Below are positions 33,954-45,457 of a stretch of DNA of 64,000 nucleotides, piece after piece; positions within the stretch are counted from its first letter, which is position 1; each line of letters opens with the position of its first letter. The stretch comes from Siphonodentalium dalli. Taxonomy: Eukaryota; Mollusca; Scaphopoda; Gadilida; Siphonodentaliidae. Below the pieces are notes generated by a model. The model was not told the origin of the DNA and did no database searches. It saw nothing but the letters and a program-made list of their open reading frames with translations. The DNA lies in the NCBI GenBank assembly GCA_032622095.1, contig CP136065.1, positions 39,871,503-39,935,502 on the forward strand, given 5' to 3'. The translations under genes were made by a program, and so were the position numbers.

Positions 33954-34100
33954 TGTTAACCCAAGCTCCATGCGGAGTTCAGTCCCCTTATGTTAACCCA
34001 AGCTCCATGCGGAGTTCAGTCCCCTTATGTTAACCCAAGCTCCATGCGGAGTTCAGTCCCCTTATGTTAACACAAGCTCCATGCGGAGTTCAGTCCCCTG
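33954..34100. repeat. 37-bp minisatellite, four copies
   Basis: TGTTAACCCAAGCTCCATGC plus GGAGTTCAGTCCCCTTA at 33954, 33991, 34028 and 34065. Confidence 0.93.
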
Positions 34101-35041
34101 CGCAGGACTTACCGCTGCCAGCAACAACATGTAATGTGAAGAAATGTCGCATTTATTTATTTGATATTTTTGTAGGTTACAGTTCAATCTGCATTATTCT
34201 GAGAAACAAAACTTCCACATTCATTTGAAATTGTCTAGATCAAGCCAGAATGAACTGTAACTGTCAAAAAACTTGGTTTAATAATATTTATTCCCAATAA
34301 TAATTTGATACAATATAATATATTGGTAATTCATGTTACCATGTTCCTTGTGTATGGGAGTGGATTCGGCTGTAAGCCTATATGGCTTATATATGCCGTC
34401 TCCACACGTGACCTTATCATCGGTGGACATAATATAAAATGGTGCGACAAAGCAAGCAATATTATGCTTGCATCACTCGAGTCGCGTCCCGTCGTGGAGT
34501 TGTCGGAGACAGGTAATGAATTGGTATATTCATGTACTAAATGTTTACACCATGTCTAATATATTATAGTATGGGTTTCATAGAATGGGTTCGTAAGAGC
34601 AATACAGACACAAGCATATATACAACATTTGTGTGTGTGTCACAAAATTAGTGTGTGTGGCAAAACACTTCATTCAAAAATGTTAGATTTAATTAAGAAA
34701 ATGCATGCACGTGCCGGCAGTTTTCAGACACAGAGTAGCGAGGGGACTGCTGTTTTGCAGCTTGATGTTAACTCTGTGGTTGCTTAACCCTTTTATATCA
34801 AATGAATTCGTTCACTCAGTTATAAAAGTATACATTGGAATGGTTTAGAATTCATTTGGAGGGGCGTTCAGGAAGAAAAGCAGACGGCAGATATTACAAG
34901 TACTGAATAAGTCATATTTATTGGGTAAAACTATTTAGGTAATAAGTCCAACAAACGATCTATTATCTGAACATTTCCTAAGAGATAACTACTCATCAAT
35001 GAGTATTTAGTACAGAACGGGTTAAAGATACCACGTACGAT
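34101..35041. other. No gene recognised
   Basis: One 84-codon domainless frame (34305-34559). No repeats stand out. Confidence 0.4.
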
Positions 35042-35503
35042 TTAACCCTTTACCCAACAAACCGGCCAAAAATGCCCAAATAAAGCTTCAATAGCCTAAA
35101 ATATCTTCCGTCTGTCTCAATAACACTATACAAATATGGATATCACTGGAACCGGTTCATTGACCACATTGTGATGGTTACAGTTATGCCCTGTGCCAAT
35201 GCATTCTATTATATATGCGAGTCGACCATAGGTCGCCTCGCATATATAAGAGATTGCATTGGCCTAAAAACAAAAATTTAACACTTTTTACCATTTTTTC
35301 TTACATTCTTTAACAATTTTATAATTTTTTCTTACATTAAAAAAAAAAAATTATAATATTTTTCTACATTCTTTGACAATTTTATCATTTTTAATATGTG
35401 TTAAGCCAATGCATTCTCTTATATATGCGAGGCGACCTATGGTCGACTCGCATATATAAGAGAATGCATTGGCACAGGGCCGTTCTGTTGGGTAAAGGGT
35501 TAA
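35042..35503. mobile_element. piggyBac-like MITE, TTAACCCTTTACCCAACA type, copy 2 (inverted)
   Basis: Left TTAACCCTTTACCCAACA, right TGTTGGGTAAAGGGTTAA, TTAA at both borders. The unique segment (AAGCTTCAATAGCCTAAAAT) lies on the left here, so the copy is inverted relative to 13237. Two mirror hairpins (about 35199-35265 and 35405-35473) enclose an AT-rich spacer with TTTTTTCTTACATTCTTTAA. Confidence 0.88.
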
Positions 35504-36084
35504 ACACCATAAAACCAATCTGTGCCCCCAACTATAACGTTTAGCACAGGAGTCTCATAATTCACTACATCCAACAGTATCTGTTTTTGGTCTGAACTCC
35601 CATGACGTTATGACGTTATGACATTGTATGGTGGGCTGTTGATGTAATGGCAATTTTCCAGTAGAACGGGAATATCACGAAAACCCCAAAACTGACTTCG
35701 TTGAAAGGATATAATCTACAACCTAATCCTGAAACATCGTACACTTTTCCAAATTTCAAGATACAATGGTTCTGATGCACTAATATCTGCGTTCAAGTTT
35801 TGCATATAATGGCCGACTGCTAGCGTGCTAAAGTGGGTCCGTACTCAGTACATCGATGCATAGCGAGACATTTTACGTCAAGAGTTTAACACATTTTGAT
35901 ATTTGTGTCAGCCAAGCAAGTATTTCAACTATCGTCACTTATGAAGAGCGTTTATACTTGTTTCACCAAAATCAATTATGTGCCTTTCTGATACTTTTCG
36001 ACGTATTACGTACATGTATGGATGAGTTTCGCATCCCCCTGTGGAAAATACTAAAATACCAATACCGAATATACCAGTGGTAAT
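35504..36084. other. No gene recognised
   Basis: A 75-codon frame at 35856-36083 lacks any domain. Confidence 0.4.
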
Positions 36085-36430
36085 AATATAATTAATAATA
36101 ATATATATAGCATTTATATAGCGCTTCATCCCTGGTGTACATCGAAGCGCCTGGGACTCTAAAAACCAGTTATATACAAAAATTGAAAGATAGCAATCAC
36201 ACAATTGGATAATAATGCAATGCCATTATCTTCGGCTCGCTGTGTGTGGGTAAATCTCGAAGAGGTGCGTTTTCAGTCGTTATTTTAAAAATATCAAGAG
36301 AATCCGAACTACGAATATCGAGAGGAATTGAGTTACAAACACTTGTTCAATTGTATCATAGCTACCCGTGGGAACAACCAGAAGTTTGATTGGAACGTAA
36401 ATTATCACGCCCTGGTCAATTATAATAGGT
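36085..36430 (-). pseudogene. CR1/L2-like LINE 3' end
   Basis: On the minus strand the codons read GRDNLRS (about 36400) and then NSIPLDIRSSDSLDIFK (about 36330-36280), which match the tail of CR1-type reverse transcriptases (usual form WNSLP..IR...SL..FK). Downstream comes a stem-loop (AGGCGCTTCGA pairing with GAAGCGCT) and the tail ATATAAATGCTATATATATT ATTATTAAT, a widespread animal LINE 3' end. Stops break the frame. It belongs to a different family from LINE-A, B and C. Confidence 0.6.
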
Positions 36431-36559
36431 TGTGACACTACTTGATAGCTATACTATTGTCTATAATACACGGGCTTTATATATACACCAAGAAACGACT
36501 TAACGAAGCCATAGCAACTTGGTTTAAACAATATTTATGTCTCCCCAAAAATATAAACA

Positions 36560-36800
36560 TATTCAAAAATATAAAAGATTGCATTGGCCTAACAATTTTT
36601 ATCATTTTTATCATTATTTCTTACATTCTTTAACAATTTTTTTAACATTTGTTTTTCATTATTCTTGCATAATTTAACAATTATAAAAAATAATATAAAA
36701 TTTGTTAGGCCAATCATTCTCTATGGTCGACTCGCACATATATGATAATGCATTGGCACAGGGTTTTCGCAAACATGAGGAAGCTCGTCATGTAAGGCTT
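36560..36800. mobile_element. Degraded palindromic MITE
   Basis: GATTGCATTGGCCTAACAAT, AT-rich spacer, AGGCCAATCATTCTCTATGG, then GGCACAGGGTTTTCGC near 36755. Hairpins are partly deleted; the CAGGGTTTTCGCAAA junction matches 47666-48109 and 54304-54494. Confidence 0.75.
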
Positions 36801-37517
36801 GAAGCTTCAACACACAAGATATAGCCTGCGGCTCGAATATTGTGTGGACCTTTAACTTATTTCTCAGATGAGAGGATACAAATGACATCAGCCACTGTAC
36901 TGGGTGAGAAAGATATATTGGTTTTACAAATAATTGCCAATTTCTAATTGAATACATCCTCTCACTATACCGCATACCACATACATCATTTCTGGTGATT
37001 TAAGTGAATGATTTGCTGGGATTGACAGCAAATGTGAAACAATTTTCACGGGGTGTTTCTTTTTGTATTCCGTGTGCGTTACAATCATCGATAAATCATC
37101 TAAAATGAATGGTTTTTAGGCAGGTCTATTCACCAGACGAGCACCACCGAGTCAAGTGTCACCTCAAACATGACAAACGTTCTTATTAGTCGAGTCAGCT
37201 GACCGCTGTGGATGAACATTGATTGTCAATAATACGACCAGTCGCCCAAACTGTCCATGTCCGCAGGTTACTTCCCACGCACGTGACGCCATTTGGGACC
37301 GCATGGAATATCTTCGGGCGTCACTCATAATGTCAATGTGTCAATGTGACGGCAATATCCGAGATAATTTCTCTCTCCTGTTTCCGAGACGGCAATGTTA
37401 TATTCTGTCCTATATAGATCATGACACGAATCTTTGTACTCTGGCTAACGCCCATAGAGATCATATTCCACCAGATCAAAGCCATGGAATATTTTGAAGT
37501 TTTGACAGGGAACCCTA
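36801..37517. other. No gene recognised
   Basis: Overlapping domainless frames on both strands; no repeat recognised. Confidence 0.4.
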
Positions 37518-37958
37518 TTAACCCTTTACCCAACACAATGGCCCTGTGCCAATGCATTCTCTTATATATGCGAGTCGACCATAGGTCGCCTTGCATATAT
37601 AAGAGAATGTATTGGCTTAACACATATTAAAAATGATAAAATTGTCAAAGAATGTAGAAAAATATTATAAAAGTTGTTAAAAAATTTAAGAAAAAATTAT
37701 AAAATTGTTAAAGAATGTAAGAAAAGTGTTTTTTAGGCCAATGCATTCTCTTATATATGCGAGGCGACCTATGGTCGACTCGCATATATAAGAGAATGCA
37801 TTGGCACAGGGCATAAATGTAGCCATCACAATGTGGTCAATGAACCGGTTCCAATGATACCCATATTTGTATGGTGTTATTGAGACAGACCCAAGATATT
37901 TTAGGCTGTTGAAGCTTTATTTGGGCGTTTTTGGCCGTTTTGTTGGGTAAAGGGTTAA
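37518..37958. mobile_element. piggyBac-like MITE, TTAACCCTTTACCCAACA type, copy 3
   Basis: TTAACCCTTTACCCAACACA to TTTTGTTGGGTAAAGGGTTAA (TTAA 37518-37521 and 37955-37958). Mirror hairpins at about 37549-37615 and 37738-37803. Same orientation as copy 1; unique segment on the right. Confidence 0.88.
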
Positions 37959-38344
37959 GTCGAAAACACAACACGGGGAATATAATCTGTTCTTTAATAA
38001 TGTACTTCACAATAGGTGAAGGTCCGAACTCGAAATTGCATGCTTTTCTGTGACTTTACTGAGCCGATATCGCAATAAACATTGAAGTAAGTACCCATGC
38101 GCGCAGGAGAAATTCCATAATTGTAAGCGACGCAAAGCAAAATAGTGAAATTTCGAGTTAGGGCCTTTACCTACAGTGAAGTAAATTACCAAGGAATAGA
38201 TAAGATTCATAAGATTCCCTGTCTAAACTTCAAAAAGTTCCAAGGTCTTGTACTGGTGGAATATGATCTCTACGGGCGTTAGCCGAGTAGAGATTCATGG
38301 CATGATCTACCCAATACGGTGAGCGGCAAACTCACCTTTCTTGT

Positions 38345-39375
38345 GGAGTGGGCCATAAATAATTCATTCAACGTGGTCAGGCAATACTCACACGCTTGAT
38401 TACCAAAAGATAACATATCGGGGTTCATGATATGATGGCTATTGGCATACAATCGCGACTATGTTGTAGTCTACTATGGTTTGTGTTAGTCCCCACACAT
38501 GTATATTATGTTTTGTGTTAGTCCCCACACATGTATATTATGTTTTGTGTTAGTCCCCACACATGTATATTATGTTTTGTGTTAGTCCCCACACATGTAT
38601 ATTATGTTTTGTGTTAGTCCCCACACATGTATATTATGTTTTGTGTTAGTCCCCACACATGTATATTATGTTTTGTGTTAGTCCCCACACATGTATATTA
38701 TGTTTTGTGTTAGTCCCCACACATGTATATTATGTTTTGTGTTAGTCCCCACACATGTATATTATGTTTTGTGTTAGTCCCCACACATGTATATTATGTT
38801 TTGTGTTAGTCCCCACACATGTATATTATGTTTTGTGTTAGTCCCCACACATGTATATTATGTTTTGTGTTAGTCCCCACACATGTATATTATGTTTTGT
38901 GTTAGTCCCCACACATGTATATTATGTTTTGTGTTAGTCCCCACACATGTATATTATGTTTTGTGTTAGTCCCCACACATGTATATTATGTTTTGTGTTA
39001 GTCCCCACACATGCATACTATGGCTTGCACGTGATGTTCGATTGAATATCAGAATGTAGGGTATCATATAATACCATATCCCATAATATGTCAAATATAG
39101 CGAATTATCGAAATATGAAATAAAACGAAAAGCGAAATAGGAAAATACATCGAAAATCGAAATAGGAAAATACAGCGAAATAGCGAAATAGGGAGAAATA
39201 TAGAACGAAATATAGAAACATGAAATTATTTTTATAAACAAAATAACGGAGATATTTGAAAAAGTGTCTTTGACGAAATAACGGACATATTTGGAGAAGT
39301 GTTTTAAAGAGCGATATGTTATCTTTTGGTAGTCAAGCTTGTGCGTATTAGGTGACGTGGTTCACATGAACCTGT
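38345..39375. mobile_element. Inverted-repeat element carrying a 32-bp satellite
   Basis: Left arm near 38361-38418 (TTCATTCAACGTGGTCAGGC ... ACCAAAAGATAACATATCG) and right arm near 39308-39366 are inverted copies with several differences. Between them lie the 32-bp satellite (38479-39021) and a CGAAATAG-rich low-complexity stretch (39080-39235). Exact termini and any target duplication are not resolved. Confidence 0.6.
38479..39021. repeat. 32-bp satellite, 17 copies, almost without variation
   Basis: GTTTTGTGTTAGTCCCCACA plus CATGTATATTAT. Copies appear identical except the first and last, implying very recent expansion or homogenisation. Confidence 0.95.
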
Positions 39376-39387
39376 CGTTTGATGGTT

Positions 39388-41325
39388 GATAATAGAGACC
39401 TTTCGCATCCTCACGTTTACGATTACGAATACGGATAGCTATTCGTAGTCGTAAGTCTATCCGCATGGCCAAAAAGTCCTTTCGCAAAACGACTACGCGT
39501 AAGAGTTTTGACGAACACGTACCATCATTATTTCGTACCACTTTTACAATTCAAAGCGTGTGTTTGGTATACAGTCCCTTAATACGTCACTTATCGTCTC
39601 ATATGCAACAATGCGATAATCATGACCTGTTTATATTGTCAATAATTCGACCAGTCACAACGTACGACCCGGGATTCTCGTGATATATTATGGTAATACA
39701 GGTATAAATGCCAGGTCATATGTGGTGGAAATTCAGTTCGTTGTTATCATATGGATGACCTGATAGGCGTTATGCTGATGGGGGAAGAGCGGTTCCTAAA
39801 TTTGGACCTCACATCAACCACGACGCCACCACTTCAAGACCCTTTCAGTCCGTAATTTCATTTCAACGCGAGTTCTGCAGAAAGACAGTCTAGCCAGATT
39901 ATGCCATCCCCACAATTTACGACAGAATTATCCATAATTGTCATCATTATTATGTAATATGTATGTGCAAGGACGTGGCTAGAGGGTTTCCGTTGGGGGT
40001 GTGCACACGACTACGGGCAATAGACCAGGACACACCGGGCCGATCATGGTTGTTCGGCCCGGTGTGAGAAAATTGTGAAAACTAAACAAGAAAATCGCAA
40101 AATCCTAGCATCTAGACTGACCTCAAACTTTCCTAGTGTTGGAAATTTCAAACCTCATACTCTCCCTTAGTTTGGAAATGTTCAGTCAACGATTTTAACC
40201 AAATGTAGTAAAATATTGTTTTCTTAAACTCATTAGCAGTTTTTTATTGGCCACGGGGAGGGACCAGGACACACCGGGCGAAAGTTTTTTTTAAACGTGA
40301 ACAAGAAAATCGCAAAATCCTGGCATCTAGACTAGCCTCAAGCATTCATAGAATTGGAAATTTCCAACTGATGACAATTCCAGTGACAATTTTGACCAAA
40401 TGTAGGACAATATTATTTTCTTAAATTAACTAGAAGTTTTTGACTGGCCACGGGGAGGGACCAAGACACAAGCTTTCCAAGTGTTGGAAATTTCTAACTG
40501 ATGGCCATTTCAGTCCAAAATGTTTATCAAAAGAAGGAAAATATGCAAATATTGGTCCAAAAACAATAAATTCCCCACAATAAGTTGTTTGAAAATCAAA
40601 CTACAAGAACATTATCAACCTATTGTTGGTGTAAAAATTTCCAACTAATGTTGTGTCAGGTATGAAATTTCCAACTGTTGAAAATTTTGACCAAAGTTGT
40701 AGGGTGAGACACCCCCCACCCCCCCTGTCGCCACGTCTCTGTGTATGTGTATTGGGAATCAAATATCCTATCCTATCCAGGCCTATCACCTCTTTGGGTT
40801 TAGGAAATCAGACATAAGTTTGCTGTGCTCGCTGATGTGCATCACTTCTGATTTGTCCTATCAAATCGTAACAAAGTCGACACGGTGATGTTGGTGGGTG
40901 TGCCAAATATTCTTTTAGTACCACCAAATCCATGTCAGTCGTGTATTTTTGGCGACTGGTTTCATAGTGTACTTCTATATAGTACTGCAAAGTGTTGTGT
41001 CGCAGCCAGCGATTACTATCCGTTGTGAATAGCGATCTTATTTCGCGACGACGAGTACAGTGATTGTCAATCTAAACAGCACACCGATGTTGTAGCTCAA
41101 TACAACTGGATGGTTTACATGATATACATATACAGTCTCGAACCGAGTAAAGTGATATATTGCAGAAAATAAATTTCAGGTGTTATTTGAGCTTATTAGA
41201 AACCATGAAATCGTAACCGTTATTGCGGATAGTAAAATACGACAACGATTAGAAAGTACACAAATGTTGGTGACGTAGTACCCTATCCGTATCCGTAATC
41301 GTAAACGTGAGTTTTGCGAAAGGTC
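39388..41325. mobile_element. Inverted-repeat element (AGAGACCTTTCGCA ends) with nested hAT-like copy
   Basis: Left end AGAGACCTTTCGCATCCTCA and CGTTTACGATTACGAATACG; right end carries the inverse (CGTATCCGTAATCGTAAACG, then TTTTGCGAAAGGTCTCT). Arms pair over about 45 bp. Flanks give AAT or TA as a possible duplication. The left part holds a second, shorter inverted motif (CCTTTCGCAAAACGACTACG near 39478). No transposase found; 39968-40741 is a later insertion. Confidence 0.65.
39968..40741. mobile_element. Non-autonomous hAT-like element, copy 2 (774 bp)
   Basis: Left end CAAGGACGTGGCTAGAGG, right end CCTGTCGCCACGTCTCTG. Exact 8-bp duplication TGTATGTG at 39960-39967 and 40742-40749. Interior follows copy 1 (CCACGGGGAGGGACCAGGAC, TTGGAAATTTCCAACTGATG) with internal deletions. 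Confidence 0.9.
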
Positions 41326-41331
41326 TCTAAT

Positions 41332-41724
41332 GATTCTCCTCGTATGCAACAAGCATATTGACGTATGCTGTGTATTTCGAGTGGGATTTCCTATTAACAA
41401 ACATACTGCAAACCATCTGATACCATGCTTGTATCACGTGCTGTAGTTTGCCTTTGCTAGATAGATTCTGTTCGATGCGATCTTTTTCTTACGTTGCCGC
41501 AATGTTATGACCGATATGTTTCTTCCGATCGGCATCAGATATAACTTGGCAGATCAGATATAACATTGAGTTATCGGATTCCACGTTCACACGAACAGTG
41601 CCACGAGGAGCAAATAAACACACTTATATGTCCCTGATATATATCGATTAGGAAGACATCTTCGCTCGAATTAGGACTTTTGGTCGCCACATTTAACAAC
41701 GAAAGCTCCGAGCTTTTATATATG
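41332..41724. other. No gene recognised
   Basis: Unremarkable AT-rich sequence between two elements. Confidence 0.4.
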
Positions 41725-42179
41725 TGACCCGCCATATCAAATCCAGTCGTAAGTCGGGATTTTTTTTACCCTGTGCCAATGCATTCTCTTATATATGCGA
41801 GTCGACCATAGGTCGCCTCGCATATATAAGAGAATGCATTGGCCTAACAATTTTTTACAATTTTAATAATTTTTTCTTGTATTCTTTAACAATTTTATAA
41901 TTTTACCCATACAGAGCCCCAGATAAACACGAGCAGACGACACTCTTCTATATGCTTCTATATATGTGTGGGGCTCCCTGCAGGGTAATGGATGTTTTTT
42001 ATTTTATGTCCTAAAAAATGTAAGAAACATTTATTTAAAAAAAATGATAAAAAATTGTTAGGCAATGCATTCTCTTATATATGCGAGGCGACCTATGGTC
42101 GACTCGCATATATAAGAGAATGCATTGGCACAGGGTAACAAAAATCCCGACTTACGACTGGATTTGATATGGCGGGTCA
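41725..42179. mobile_element. TGACCCGCCATATC-ended MITE with the shared hairpin core, short form
   Basis: Ends TGACCCGCCATATCAAATCC and its perfect inverse, about 40 bp each. Core has the same mirror hairpins (about 41774-41842 and 42061-42127) as the TTAA elements, though the ends are unrelated. Between them is an insert from CCCATACAGAGCCCCAGATA to GTGTGGGGCTCCCTGCAGGG (41907-41993), a short version of the one at 57198-57634. Confidence 0.85.
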
Positions 42180-42282
42180 CATATATCAGGACCAATGACA
42201 AACCATCATTACCGACGACGTTACCGTTGTAATTGGTACACATGTACATGAACATTAATAATCCCTTTTGTGGCGGGAGCTG

Positions 42283-42425
42283 CGTGATGATGATGATGAT
42301 GATGATGATGACGACGACGACGACGACGATGATGATGAAGATGATGATGATGATGATGATGATGACGACGATGATGATGATGAAGATGATGGTGATGATG
42401 ATGATGATCGCCAGTGTAGGGTTTA
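42283..42425. repeat. GAT/GAC trinucleotide microsatellite
   Basis: Almost pure (GAT)n/(GAC)n. Poly-Asp, poly-His and Met/Thr frames are artefacts. Confidence 0.95.
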
Positions 42426-42596
42426 TCGATATTGTGCGGTATGCCGAAAAGAATAACTTTGATGGGGGTGATGCCCACTTTAAGTTACTTATATTTTGAT
42501 ATGGTCTTTGTCATAACTAGACCAAGTCTTCTCGGTCCGGGACACAACAGCTTGGGATATCGGTTGGGATGATGCTGCTTTGGACCGAGTCCCATC

Positions 42597-43336
42597 CCGT
42601 TATTGCATCCGGTTTACCCCCAATAGCCGGACTGTGTCAAGACATGGTTTATGTTACAGTTCTCACATGCTAATAGCCGGACTGTGTTGAGACATGGTTT
42701 ATGTTACAGTTCTCACATGCTAATGTCAGAGGGTTACTATGGGTCCATTCTATATAAATGTCCTCGAGCCTTTTGACATTAAATTTATATAGTTATAGCT
42801 TTAGCAGTATGGGCTCTGTCAATGAATTCTCAATCTTGGTGGGCAGGGTCAATGGAAAGTTCATATTACCTGTATAAGTCTTCAATAGCATTTATTCAGA
42901 GTTTTTATAGAGTTCCGTCCCGTTGCTCTCATATTGCCGCTTTTTGACTTTCTGTTACATTAACAACCGTTGATATACGCCCAGCACAACTTGGACTAGA
43001 ATAAATTCCCCCAGCTAGTGAGCGTAGGAAGATGGCTCTTATTGCATCCGGTTTACCCCCAATAGCCAGACTGTGTCAAGACATGGTTTATGTTACAGTT
43101 CTCACATGCTAATAGCCGGACTGTGTTGAGACATGGTTTATGTTACAGTTCTCACATGCTAATGTCAGAGGGTTACTATGGGTCCATTCTATATAAATGT
43201 CCTCGAGCCTTTTGACATTAAATTTATATAGTTATAGCTTTAGCAGTATGGGCTCTGTCAATTAATTCTCAATCTTGGTGGGCAGGGTCAATGGAAAGTT
43301 CATATTACCTGTATAAGTCTTCAATAGCATTTATTC
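42597..43336. repeat. 439-bp segmental tandem duplication
   Basis: 42597-42897 is repeated at 43036-43336 with very few changes (GGTTTACCCCCAATAGCCGG start, CTTCAATAGCATTTATTCA end). Between copies lies unique DNA (42898-43035). Each copy holds two units of the 50-bp satellite found at 44254. Confidence 0.9.
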
Positions 43337-44253
43337 ATCTTTCATAAGAATAACACATCTCGATTATCATCATCACCATCAGCACATACAATCACTTCAA
43401 ACAACATCTACAGACTGACATAGTCTGCACACATAACACAGAGAGTGTTATCATACACCAGTATAGGCATATAATACATCAGTAGAGATAGGCCCTGCAA
43501 CCAAATGCAAATATATTACCATTTGCATATATGATAAGCACGCATATGTGCATACACAAATATATGTTAAAGGAACTTGAGGAGTTCCTGAAAATACAAG
43601 AGATGCCAGATATCCAATCTATCAAATTGAGATATCTACAAACTGGCATCTCAGGTTATCGGGAGATAACCTCACAAAAGTAATAAAATATAAATAAAAT
43701 AGGAAATATACTCCTAACTATTGGGCCGTATATACTTAGTCAAAATGGACAAACTCTATGCTGATTAACTTGAAGACAAAAGTATTAATAAAAACATGAT
43801 TATAACGATAAAATATAGAAACTGTGAACATACCAGTTCAATGGGACATAGGCCACAATGTCACCATAATCTGTATTCAACCATAATCTGGACTTGACGA
43901 CATATCGACGACAAAATAACCTTACACTTTTCCGAAGACAACTTTCTGATAGACAGGTAAAACAATCGAAACCCTGCGAAACTGTTTTAACATTTGACAA
44001 CTTTACGCGCGGCTGTGTCTCATCCAATCAGCATTGAGCTTACCTGTGGTATTTAAAATAGCGACACTAGAGCGTTGAGCATTGGGCTAAAGTTACAGAG
44101 TAATAGTTACAGGGACGGATCAAAACAGCGAAGTAGAGAGGGTAAACGGGATGTCGTAAATACCGGTGATATGGATGAATATGTTAGCTGCTAGTTGTCA
44201 GTATTAACTTGTATTAGTTGTATATAATCTAGGGCTAAATTACACCGTCACAC
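43337..44253. other. No gene recognised
   Basis: A small hairpin (GAGATGCCAG near 43600, CTGGCATCTC near 43643) is the only structure noted. The 75-codon frame at 43800-44027 has no domain. Confidence 0.4.
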
Positions 44254-45457
44254 TAATAGCCGGACTGTGTCGTGACATGGTTTATGTTACAGTTCTCACA
44301 TTCTAATCGCCGGACTGTGTCGAGACATGGTTTATGTTACAGTTCTCTCATGCTGATCGCCGGACTGTGTCGTGACATGGTTTATGTTACAGTTCTCATA
44401 TTCTATCGCCGGACTGTGTCGAGACATGTTTAATTTACAGTTCTCGCATGCTAATCGCCGAGCTATGTCGAGACATTGTTTATGTTACAGTTCTCACATT
44501 CTAATCGCCGGGCTGTGTTGAGACATGGTTTATGTTACAGTTCTCATATTCTGATCGCCGAGCTGTGCCGAGACATGGTTTATGTTACAGTTCTCACATG
44601 CTAATCGCCGGGCTATGTCGAGACATGGTTTATGTTACAGTTCTCACATTATAATCGCCGGACTGTGTTGAGACATGGTTTATGTTGCAGTTCTTACATG
44701 CTAATCGCCGGGCTGTGTCGAGACATGGTTTATGTTACAGTTCTCACATTGTAATCGCCGGTCTGTGTCGAGACATGGTTTATGTTAGAGTTCTCACATG
44801 CTAATCACCGGACTGTGTCGAGACATGGTTTATGTTACAGTTCTCACATGCTAATCGCCGGACTGTGTCGAGACATGGTTTATGTTACAGTTCACACATG
44901 CTAATCACCGGACTGTGTTGAAACATGGTTTATGTTACAGTTCTCACATGCTAATCGCCGGACTGTGGCGAGACATGGTTTATGGTACAGTTCTCACATT
45001 CTAATCGCCGGACTGTCGATACATGGTTGATGTTACAGTTCTCACTTGCAAATCGCCTGACGTTGTCGAGACATAGTTTATGTTACAGTTCTCACATGCT
45101 AATAGCCGGGCTGTGTTGAGACATGGTTTATGTTAGAGTTCTCACATGCTAATAGCCGGGCTGTGTTGAGACATGGTTTATGTTACAGTTCTGATATGCT
45201 AATCGCCGGACTGTGTCGAGACATGGTTTATGTTACAGTTCTCACTTGCTAATCGCCGGACTTTGTTGAGACATGGTTTATGTTACAGTTCGCATATGCT
45301 AATCGCCGGACTGTGTCGAGACATAGTTTATGTTAGAGTGCTCTCATGTTAATAGCCGGACTTTGTCGAGACATAGTTTATGTTACAGTTCTCACATACT
45401 AATCGCCGGACTTTTTCGAGACATAGTTTATGTTACAGTTTTTACATGCTAATCGCA
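44254..45457. repeat. 50-bp satellite, about 24 diverged copies
   Basis: TAATCGCCGGACTGTGTCGA plus GACATGGTTTATGTTACAGT plus TCTCACATGC. Copies differ at several positions each, so this array is older than the 32-bp and 53-bp satellites. Isolated unit pairs lie in the 439-bp duplication at 42615 and 43050. Confidence 0.93.
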
